The notes below the pieces were generated by a model. That model was not told the origin of the DNA. It made no database searches and saw only the letters and a list, made by a program, of their open reading frames with translations. From contig CABUUD010000015.1 of NCBI GenBank assembly GCA_902494585.1, positions 1 through 26,782 on the forward strand: a stretch of 26,782 nt of DNA, read 5' to 3'. Both the position numbers and the translations under genes were made by a program. The stretch's first letter is position 1; each line of letters begins with the position of its first letter. Shown in pieces: positions 1-5,866 of the stretch. This DNA comes from an uncultured Collinsella sp. GTDB taxonomy: Bacteria; Actinomycetota; Coriobacteriia; Coriobacteriales; Coriobacteriaceae.

Positions 1-622
1 CCCCGCCGCTCTTGGCGCGGGCGTCGGCATATCGAAGCGTTGTGAGGGCGGTGCGAATCGCGCGACCATTGCGGGCAGTCGCTCGTTGCTCAACGGCCTC
101 CATCAGCTGTTCCGGCGCAAGGCCGAGCTTTGAGATCGCCGAATCGGCAATGGGCATGCCGTCGGCAAAACCAGTTTGCAGCAGGCAATCTGTGGCCGTT
201 TGGATGGGCGGCGTTACCGATATGCCGGCTCTGAGTATTGCTCCGGCCGGCTCAATCTGGTGTCGCTGAATATGTGCGCCCGGACGAGCCGACGGCTTTG
301 TCGAGCTGCAAACATGCACGACATTCAGGTGTCGCCACGAGACCTCGAGCCCCAGCAGGCAAGCTGCCGAAAACGAGCAGAACGTCCAATCGGGGTGGAT
401 GATCGCAAGGGCGCGAATAATCTCGCAATGACGCTGCGCCCGGTTGAGCTCATCCCAGCGCATTTTGCGCGCGAACAACCCCGGCATGGGCGAGACAACC
501 GTGCCGCCGGTGCGCCGAAGGAGCGCTTTTCGGATCGCCGTGCTCGGGGGAATCAGACAGCGCCCCTCTTGTTCGGCTTGAGTGAGCAGCTGGTCGATGA
601 GTTGGTCATTGTAATGGGTCAT
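1..622 (-). CDS. AbiEi-like / DUF559-type protein, 3' part missing
   Basis: An open frame reads leftward from ATG at 622 to the window edge, about 207 codons with no stop, so the C-terminus lies outside. The start follows an AGGAGG ribosome site 9 bases upstream. The protein begins MTHYNDQLIDQLLTQAEQEG, then has a basic winged-helix-like stretch (about residues 20-55, with SPMPGLFARK), a segment around 75-115 and a PPIQTATDCLL motif near 138-148. This order is typical of actinobacterial proteins related to the AbiEi antitoxin of type IV toxin-antitoxin systems, which often end in a Vsr/DUF559 nuclease-like domain. The last visible residues, ADARAKSGG, fit the entry to such a domain, but the domain itself is not visible. 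No AbiEii toxin partner is seen in the window. Family assignment is by pattern only; DNA binding is inferred. Confidence 0.65.
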   Translation of the reverse strand, partial: MTHYNDQLIDQLLTQAEQEGRCLIPPSTAIRKALLRRTGGTVVSPMPGLFARKMRWDELNRAQRHCEIIRALAIIHPDWTFCSFSAACLLGLEVSWRHLNVVHVCSSTKPSARPGAHIQRHQIEPAGAILRAGISVTPPIQTATDCLLQTGFADGMPIADSAISKLGLAPEQLMEAVEQRATARNGRAIRTALTTLRYADARAKSGG

Positions 623-1011
623 GAGCTACCGCCTCCTTTTGGGTAGCAAAAACGTATCAGCTGGAATTTGCCGCTCAGCTGACCAAAAGCTGACCAAAAT
701 CTAACCATGCAGATAGATGGCCTGTTTTCGGCGACATTTTTACATCCGAATCGGTGGGCGGTAATCGGCGACCTTGAACGGTAGCGAGTTATGAAGAATG
801 GGTAAGTTTCGGGACGTGTACTTTTTTGAAAAAGAGCATTCTATCTGCTGTTTTGTGTCTCTGGATCGTATATTTGAAGGCATGTGATAAGGGCGGAGGA
901 TCGTCGTCTTGTACCTGAGGAAACCGTGACCCGGAATTGCCGCTCGGAACGAGACAAGCTTTCCGGAACGGTCCACGTGCGGTGGTGTACCGCCCCTTTT
1001 GCGTGCGCCGC
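623..1011. other. Intergenic region between divergent genes, no gene seen
   Basis: This stretch separates the AbiEi-like gene (minus) from the ATPase gene (plus). Short open frames on both strands look random: no ribosome sites and odd composition. It contains a tandem 11-bp duplication (GCTGACCAAAA at 678-688 and 689-699) that would lie in the upstream region of the minus-strand gene. It also has a weak GC hairpin followed by CCCCTTTT at about 980-1000. Confidence 0.5.
678..699. repeat. Tandem 11-bp direct repeat upstream of the AbiEi-like gene
   Basis: GCTGACCAAAA occurs twice back to back, 56 bp upstream of the minus-strand start codon. Such a position suits a regulator site, possibly autoregulation by the AbiEi-like protein, but this is inference. 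Confidence 0.6.
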
Positions 1012-1041
1012 TTGTCGAATTACGTTATAGCTATCTATATT
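1012..1041 (+). promoter_or_regulatory. Candidate promoter of the AAA ATPase gene
   Basis: A -35-like TTGTCG (1012-1017) is followed after 18 bases by TATATT (1036-1041). A second -10-like TATAAT lies at 1051-1056. Both -10 candidates lie inside the 25-bp inverted repeat, so a protein bound to the palindrome would block RNA polymerase. Confidence 0.4.
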
Positions 1042-1075
1042 ATAGGAAGGTATAATATAGCTAGCTATAACGTAA
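1020..1075. repeat. 25-bp AT-rich inverted repeat (candidate operator)
   Basis: The arms 1020-1044 and 1051-1075 are complementary at 24 of 25 positions, with a 6-base spacer (GGAAGG). The single mismatch is an A/C difference 11 bases into the right arm. The arms are almost pure A/T with TAGCTATAACG motifs, in sharp contrast to the GC-rich surroundings. The right arm ends 15 bases before the ATPase start codon, so the palindrome covers the likely promoter and 5' leader. It may be an operator or an RNA hairpin in the leader. Confidence 0.85.
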
Positions 1076-1090
1076 AGGAAGGATGGCCCT

Positions 1091-2482
1091 ATGTTTATCG
1101 GAAGAACAGCGGAAATGTCCGAGCTCAATCGACTGTATGGCACGGGCTCCTTTGAAATGCCTGTGATTTACGGCCGCCGTCGCGTAGGTAAAACGCGCCT
1201 TATCACAGAGTTCATTCAAGGCAAGAATGCTATTTACTTTCAAGCACGTCGTACCAATGCAGAGGCAAACCTGCACGGCTTTAGCCAGGCGATACTTGCG
1301 GGTTCGGTTGGTGCTGCAGGCGTGTCGTTTCGTAGCTTTGACGAAGCGTTCGATGCATTGGCCACCATGGCTCGCACGGAACGTTTGGTTGTCGTGATTG
1401 ACGAGTATCCCTATCTCGCCCAATCGAATCCCGAAATCAGCTCGTTGCTGCAAGACAAGATCGACCACTTATACAAAGAGACCAGACTCATGCTGATCCT
1501 ATGCGGCTCGTTTCTTTCGTTTATGGAAGAACAGGTGTTGGGCTACGAGAGTCCACTATACGGTAGGCGTACGGCCCAGTTTAAGATCATGCCGCTCGAT
1601 TTTATGACGACCCTCGGCCTGTGGCAGAGCATGAGTCGCGAAGACGCTGCAGTTTGCTATGGCATGACGGGCGGCATTCCTGCATATATCGAGAAAGTCG
1701 ATCCTGCCGCGCCGCTCAAGGACAACATCAAACGTCTTTTTCTTACTCCTACGGGCTATCTCTTTGAGGAGCCGAGTAACCTGCTATTGCAAGAGTGCCG
1801 CAATCCCGAGCAATATGATGCGATCGTGCAGGCAATTGCCCAGGGACGCTCGAAGATCTCAGAGATTGCGAGCTCTACGGGAATCCCTGCGAGCAACGTA
1901 AAGAGCTATGTGGATAAGCTGGCGTCGCTTGGGATTGTCGAGCGCGAGCTGCCTCTAAACGAGACGAGCAATAAGCGAGCCGTGTATCTGCTGAGCGACC
2001 AGATGTTTAGGTTCTGGTACAAGTTTGTTCCGCAGAACATCGGGCTGATTCAAAACGATATGGCCGAGATGGCGTATAAGCGCATTGAGCCGCACGTATC
2101 GGATTACATGGGTACGGTCTTTGAGCTTATATGCAGACAATACGTGTACGAACTCGCGCGCGCGGGCCAGCTCGATGTGGTTCCGGCGAGCGTCGGGCGC
2201 TGGTGGGGGACCGATAATCGCACGCATACGCAGGAAGAAATCGACTTGATTGTTGACGATGGCGAGGGCGCTGCGCTGTTTGCGGAGTGCAAATGGCGCA
2301 ATGAACCGGTAGGCGAGGATGTTCTGGAAAAGCTCGTGTACCGAAGCGAGCTCTTTAGGCGGCAGCATAAAAGCTACGTGATCTTTTCGAAGCGTGGCTT
2401 TACGCAAGGATGTCAGGAAGCTGCGGCGAGCAGGGGAGATGCCAAGCTGATTTCGTTTGCCGAGATGTGCGAGCGGAGATAA
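1091..2482 (+). CDS. AAA ATPase with C-terminal DUF234/PD-(D/E)XK-like domain
   Basis: 463 residues, starting with ATG after AAAGGAAGG. The N-terminal P-loop ATPase has Walker A GRRRVGKT at 28-35 and Walker B LVVVIDE at 99-105. A winged-helix stretch follows around 255-295 (SEIASSTGIPASNVKSYVDK). The C-terminus has E383-I-D385 then E399-C-K401, the spacing of a PD-(D/E)XK nuclease-like core, as in the DUF234 part of archaeal-type ATPases. This family is common in Bacteroidetes, archaea and gut anaerobes, and its role is not settled; links to mobile elements or defence have been suggested. No membrane segment or signal is seen. The gene stands alone between a long upstream palindrome and a long downstream hairpin, next to a relic of a related ATPase. 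Family call is confident; function is not. Confidence 0.85.
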   Translation: MFIGRTAEMSELNRLYGTGSFEMPVIYGRRRVGKTRLITEFIQGKNAIYFQARRTNAEANLHGFSQAILAGSVGAAGVSFRSFDEAFDALATMARTERLVVVIDEYPYLAQSNPEISSLLQDKIDHLYKETRLMLILCGSFLSFMEEQVLGYESPLYGRRTAQFKIMPLDFMTTLGLWQSMSREDAAVCYGMTGGIPAYIEKVDPAAPLKDNIKRLFLTPTGYLFEEPSNLLLQECRNPEQYDAIVQAIAQGRSKISEIASSTGIPASNVKSYVDKLASLGIVERELPLNETSNKRAVYLLSDQMFRFWYKFVPQNIGLIQNDMAEMAYKRIEPHVSDYMGTVFELICRQYVYELARAGQLDVVPASVGRWWGTDNRTHTQEEIDLIVDDGEGAALFAECKWRNEPVGEDVLEKLVYRSELFRRQHKSYVIFSKRGFTQGCQEAAASRGDAKLISFAEMCERR

Positions 2483-2511
2483 CCAAGCGCGCTCTGATGT
2501 GATGCTCGGAA

Positions 2512-2548
2512 TGGGACGCGCTTTCCCTTTGGCGGAAAGCACGTCCCA
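2512..2548. repeat. 15-bp inverted repeat (long hairpin) after the ATPase gene
   Basis: Arms 2512-2526 and 2534-2548 match at 14 of 15 positions (TGGGACG-x-GCTTTCC against GGAAAGC-x-CGTCCCA), with a 7-base loop CTTTGGC. No T-run follows on either strand, so it is not a standard intrinsic terminator. It begins 30 bases after the ATPase stop. Confidence 0.8.
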
Positions 2549-2623
2549 GAATCCGGGCAATTCGCTGGTCCGGTGGTTGAGCAAGCGCCGCGCCAAGGAT
2601 GCCGAGCGTAAAACCTACAATGA

Positions 2624-3214
2624 AAACGGCGTAAAAACTGCATTGAGAATGGCGTAATTTCGCAGGATGACGTCGCCCGCTGGTGCTGCAGGAGCGGTGA
2701 CCTGCAAACCTTGGGTTTTCGGACGAGCTTGTGCGAGAGAGCAAGCCAGTATGTGCGCTCGAAGGCCCGCGTTCGCGTGCGCCCCAAGCGCTACTTCTGT
2801 GACCCGTCACTTGCGGCGGCGTTGCTGGGGGCTACCCCTGGGCGGTTGCTTGGCGATATGCAAACGTTGGGGATGCTCTTTGAGAACCTCGTTCTGCGCG
2901 ACGTGCGCGTGTTCCTTTCCACCTACGGCGGTGTCGACAACAGTGTCCATTATTTCTGAGATGAGAAGGGCCTTGAGGTCGATCTGATCGTTGAGCACGA
3001 CGGGCGCTGGGGAGCCATCGAGGTCAAGCTGAGTGATGCGAAAGCAGACGATGGAGCGAGAAATCTTAAGGCGCTGGAGAGGAAAGTGCTCTCCAATCCT
3101 GCCGCCCAGAATGCCGCGCCGGCGTTTTTGGCGGTTGTGGTTGGAAAGGGAAGCACTGCCAACACACGCGACGATGGCGTGGCAGTGATCCCCTTGGCGG
3201 CACTTGGGACGTAG
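2624..3214 (+). pseudogene. DUF4143-type AAA ATPase relic: N-terminus lost, internal stop
   Basis: In one frame the sequence reads through a DUF4143-like region (DPSLAAALLGATPGRLLGD, then LFENLVLRDVRVF) to a TGA at 2957-2959. It continues in the same frame as DEKGLEVDLIVEHDGRWGAI, then EVKLSDAKADD, to a TAG at 3212-3214. Intact relatives usually have HYFRD or HYYRD where this has HYF-stop-D, so a CGA to TGA change explains the break. The E-V-D and E-V-K residues of the nuclease-like fold survive. The P-loop ATPase half normally found upstream is absent; the frame closes at a TGA at 2621-2623. The only in-frame start is a weak TTG at 2711. I conclude it is a dead fragment, although a C-terminal fragment could still be translated. 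Confidence 0.75.
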
Positions 3215-3255
3215 TGGTTTTGCGGGGCGCCGTGCTTCCATTACCGAAAATCCAT

Positions 3256-3284
3256 TTGTTAGACCTGGCGTCCGCGGGTAAAAT
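3256..3284 (+). promoter_or_regulatory. Sigma-70-type promoter of a short orphan transcript
   Basis: TTGTTA (3256-3261) and TAAAAT (3279-3284) are separated by exactly 17 bases. Transcription would start near 3291. It lies 41 bases after the DUF4143 relic, and no annotated gene follows before the terminator at 3463. Confidence 0.6.
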
Positions 3285-3290
3285 AAAATC

Positions 3291-3508
3291 GACGGCAGCC
3301 CAAGTAGAGTGGAGCTGGGCAGCGCCGTTGCTTGGTCAAGAGGTCAGTGCCTTAATGGCAGCGACTTGTTATGCTTCGAATGCTGCTTGAGTGCCTCGGA
3401 AAGTTCGATAAGCGCCGTGAAGAGCAAGACCAAAGCAACCAAGAGCTCTACGAGCTCTGATGGGCCCGGGATGACCGCTGATTCAAGTCACCGGGCCTAA
3501 ATCTTTTT
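3291..3508 (+). ncRNA. Candidate small transcript (about 215 nt), function unknown
   Basis: The boundaries come from the promoter at 3256-3284 and the hairpin plus T-tract at 3463-3508. Open frames inside are tiny: an 11-codon frame at 3355 (MAATCYASNAA) and a 29-codon frame at 3371 (MLRMLLECLGKFDKRREEQD, ending ELYEL). Neither has a clear ribosome site. The opposite strand of this stretch encodes a hydrophobic segment (ELLVALVLLFTALIEL) without a good start codon. It could be a small RNA, a leader peptide or a decayed type I toxin-antitoxin locus. I cannot choose between them. Confidence 0.35.
3463..3508 (+). terminator. Intrinsic terminator of the short transcript
   Basis: A perfect GGCCCGG/CCGGGCC stem (3463-3469 with 3491-3497) is extended by an inner TGA/TCA pairing. 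It is followed by TAAATCTTTTT. Confidence 0.6.
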
Positions 3509-3545
3509 CATGCATTTGAATAGAGCGGTCGACTCTCTTGGGGCC

Positions 3546-3571
3546 GTCTGCATGGCGTGTGCTTGGCGCAT
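3546..3571. repeat. 26-bp imperfect direct repeat, copy 1
   Basis: This stretch matches 4419-4444 at 22 of 26 positions, with the first 12 bases (GTCTGCATGGCG) identical. The two copies bracket the exonuclease gene. Confidence 0.55.
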
Positions 3572-3579
3572 GGTATATT
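3571..3579 (+). promoter_or_regulatory. Extended -10 element before the exonuclease gene
   Basis: TG-G-TATATT is a fair match to an extended -10 sequence, 94 bases before the exonuclease start. No good -35 is seen. Confidence 0.3.
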
Positions 3580-3672
3580 GCGTCCCGCTTTCATGTCCGC
3601 ACGGGTTCCTATCCTTACGGCAATGTAGCCGCCTATGTAACGAGCGGCAGTTGACGGAGAAAGGCCCTGACC

Positions 3673-4407
3673 GTGCCAGACAAAAAGACGCCGGATATCT
3701 CGGCTATCGATACGACGAACTTTGCGCGCCAGATTGTGCTGGACTTTGAGTTTGCGCCGGTGCCAAAGCAGCGCCAGCGACGTGGGCTGCGCAATGAGAT
3801 TATCGAGGTCGGCGCCGTCAAGCTCGATTACCACGGCAACGTTATGGGCGAGTTCTCGCAGTTTGTGCAGACGGAATTTACCGAAGGCGTTGCGTTTTCC
3901 GTCCGCGAGCTTACGGGGATATCGGCCGTGGACACTGCGATGGCCGATCCGCTCTACATGGTAATCAAAAGGCTCAGCGATTGGATCGGTCGCTACTCCG
4001 CACAGGTGGTTTGCTGGAGCGGGGCGGACCGTCGACAGCTTTTGACCGAGTGCCAGGCAAAGCACATTGATCTTTCCGCATTTCCTACGGACTGGGCCGA
4101 CCTGCAGGCGTTTTACACCTCGATCATGGACGTGGGCAGCCACGGGTGCGTCTCTTTGAGTGACGCGGCGACGTGGTTTGGCATCGAGTTCGACGAGCCG
4201 ACGGGTCACGCCCACAGCGCCCTTGCCGATGCGCGCGTGACCGCCAAGCTGCTCAAGCAGGTGATGGACGGGGACTACCGCGTGAGCCCGCGCGCCCAGG
4301 AAGTCCGCCAGCGGTGGGGGATGGGCGAGCGAGCTCAGACGCGCCTTTCTAGCAAGTGCCCCGAGCTGGGCGACCTGCTGCTGAAGCTGAAGGCGGCGGG
4401 AAGGTAG
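3673..4407 (+). CDS. DEDDh-family 3'-5' exonuclease
   Basis: 244 residues with a GTG start; the ribosome site is GGAGAAAGG just upstream. The four acidic residues of the DEDD fold can be seen: D24 and E26 in VLDFEF, D119 in CWSGADRRQL, and H181 plus D186 in HAHSALADAR, the H-x4-D spacing of the DEDDh subgroup (DNA polymerase III epsilon, RNase T and ERI-1/KapD-like exonucleases). A metal-dependent 3'-5' exonuclease acting on single-stranded DNA or RNA ends is expected; the exact substrate cannot be read from sequence. There is no polymerase or BRCT domain, and the C-terminal 40 residues are basic. The gene is single, convergent with the next minus-strand gene, and bracketed by a short imperfect direct repeat. 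Confidence 0.85.
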   Translation: MPDKKTPDISAIDTTNFARQIVLDFEFAPVPKQRQRRGLRNEIIEVGAVKLDYHGNVMGEFSQFVQTEFTEGVAFSVRELTGISAVDTAMADPLYMVIKRLSDWIGRYSAQVVCWSGADRRQLLTECQAKHIDLSAFPTDWADLQAFYTSIMDVGSHGCVSLSDAATWFGIEFDEPTGHAHSALADARVTAKLLKQVMDGDYRVSPRAQEVRQRWGMGERAQTRLSSKCPELGDLLLKLKAAGR

Positions 4408-4418
4408 GGGCGTTAGCT

Positions 4419-4444
4419 GTCTGCATGGCGCGTGCCTGTCGCGT
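4419..4444. repeat. 26-bp imperfect direct repeat, copy 2
   Basis: The partner is at 3546-3571. It sits in the short gap between the exonuclease stop and the stop of the convergent gene at 4449. Confidence 0.55.
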
Positions 4445-4448
4445 ATCG

Positions 4449-5684
4449 TTACTCTTCCTGCTGCTTGGCAGGCAAGATGTAGACGTTCTCGGCGTCCACG
4501 GCGATCTGCGCGGGGCGGTTGTAGAGGGTGTCGATCTCCTTTACGCTCTGCTTGAACGGCGTGACGTCGGGCGTCTTTGCCTGATGGAGCTTTTCGAGGA
4601 GTTTCTCGGATTGCTTGTCGTTGAACTTTCCGATGCTCTCTCCTGCGCCTTCGAGCGCCTCGTCGATGAGTGTATGGTCGCCCACGGGGGTCTTTGCGAT
4701 GGCGTGACCGAGCAATTTGCCCGCGGACGCGATACCGCCCAGCAGTGCCGCATCGACGGTGTCGACAGCCCCCGCTTCGAGTGCGTTGTAGCAGTCGGTG
4801 TAGAGCTCGCGGTACGCGATCGAATCAGCCTCGATCTTCGCAGTGGCGTCCGCGAGCTTTGCGGGCTCGAAGTTCTGGGCGAGCATGGGTTCGAGGAACA
4901 GCGAGAACGCGTGGATGTAGGTGGCGAGCTGGCAGTCTTTGAGGTAGTCGAGCACCTTGTCGAGGCGTCTGCCCAAGCCGTCTCGCACCTCGATGAACCC
5001 TTTCTTTTTCAGATCTGCCTGTGCCTGCGAGCGGAAGAGTTCCATGTCCTGCGCGGACGACTGCTTGATGTCGAGCACCTTCATATGGGCGTTTGCCATG
5101 TAGGTGGCGTTGCCGTAGTTGAGTCCGTAACCGTTGAGGATGTCTGCGAGCGTCTTGAGGCTGCCACGCATGTTGGCCTTGTCGCGCTGACGCATGTACT
5201 CGAACATTTCGTCGACGGACTCCTGGATGGAGTCGAGCTTTTGGTTTATCTGCGCGATTGCGGCTGCCATGAATAGCGATGTTGGATCGTAAGGCACCTG
5301 CGTGACGCTCGTGGCGATGTCGCCCTCAACTACGTGGAAGCGCGCCTGCCCAAGGCCCTTGGCGGCGTCGCGGTAGCCCCCTGTGAGACCGCTGCCGTCC
5401 TTGAACGAGTTGAGTTTCGACGGATCGAGCGGGTTACCATATTTGTCAGTCGCCTGGAGCAGCGTGGGCACGCTCACCGTGTTGGTGACGGTGCGAAACA
5501 TCGAGGGGAGCGAGGCGAACGCCACGCCGAGTTGGGGAATTCGCTCGAGCGGTAGCTTGATGGCGCCGGAGACGTCCACCCGCTTCTGAGTGAGCGCGAG
5601 GTGGATTTTGGTCGATGCGAGCTGTTTTGCCACGAGCTCCTCTCGGCCGTCGTTCGCCGAGGGTTTGGTCTCGTTGTCTGCCAT
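4449..5684 (-). CDS. Conserved helical protein of unknown function
   Basis: I place the start at ATG 5684 (MADNETKPSAND), because AAGGAG lies 6 bases upstream. An ATG 36 bases earlier lacks a ribosome site. The product is 411 residues. It has no signal peptide. A variable N-terminus is followed by a region (about 140-190) with QINQKLDSIQESVDEMFEYM, a coiled-coil-like segment. Long amphipathic helices follow, then a glycine/alanine-rich stretch (VDAALLGGIASAGKLLGHAI) that could be a short membrane-inserting hairpin. The QKLDSIQ...EMFEYMRQ...L-ADIL pattern resembles a hypothetical family I have seen in Firmicutes and Actinobacteria, but I know no function. The helical build with one hydrophobic hairpin is loosely like alpha-pore-forming proteins; that is only a shape argument. 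A TATAAT at 5817-5812 could serve as its promoter. Confidence 0.75.
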   Translation of the reverse strand: MADNETKPSANDGREELVAKQLASTKIHLALTQKRVDVSGAIKLPLERIPQLGVAFASLPSMFRTVTNTVSVPTLLQATDKYGNPLDPSKLNSFKDGSGLTGGYRDAAKGLGQARFHVVEGDIATSVTQVPYDPTSLFMAAAIAQINQKLDSIQESVDEMFEYMRQRDKANMRGSLKTLADILNGYGLNYGNATYMANAHMKVLDIKQSSAQDMELFRSQAQADLKKKGFIEVRDGLGRRLDKVLDYLKDCQLATYIHAFSLFLEPMLAQNFEPAKLADATAKIEADSIAYRELYTDCYNALEAGAVDTVDAALLGGIASAGKLLGHAIAKTPVGDHTLIDEALEGAGESIGKFNDKQSEKLLEKLHQAKTPDVTPFKQSVKEIDTLYNRPAQIAVDAENVYILPAKQQEE

Positions 5685-5811
5685 AGCGCGCTCCTTGCTT
5701 ACGTTGATAGTCGTGGGCATTATCTCATCGCCTGGTGGCTTGCTAGAGCGAGGTAGAGGCCGAGCGTCTGGCGAAACTCGTTAACTGATTGCATTTCAGC
5801 GGATTGGGTTG

Positions 5812-5817
5812 ATTATA
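5812..5817 (-). promoter_or_regulatory. Consensus -10 box upstream of the helical protein gene
   Basis: TATAAT reads leftward at 5817-5812, about 130 bases before the start codon at 5684. No clear -35 is seen. Confidence 0.35.
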
Positions 5818-5866
5818 AGAGAAGGACGGCTATCCATCTGCCCTTCCCAGTTGAGTTCGCTTTGAG

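Larger units (their letters stand above)
3215..3672. other. Gene-poor interval holding a short candidate transcript
   Basis: No convincing protein gene is present. The interval contains a well-formed promoter (3256-3284), a roughly 175-nt stretch with only tiny open frames, and a hairpin terminator (3463-3508). It ends with a TATATT-type promoter element (3574-3579) before the exonuclease gene. Confidence 0.5.

Noticed and set aside
176..646. 156-codon plus-strand open frame
   Set aside because: Overlaps the AbiEi-like gene on the other strand, which has the better start and recognisable pattern.
3371..3460. 29-codon open frame in the orphan transcript
   Set aside because: No ribosome site, and conservation cannot be judged; kept only as part of the ncRNA entry.
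4356..5276. 306-codon plus-strand open frame
   Set aside because: Antisense of the conserved helical protein gene, which has a good ribosome site and normal composition; the plus-strand product is Leu/Val/Glu-rich without domains.
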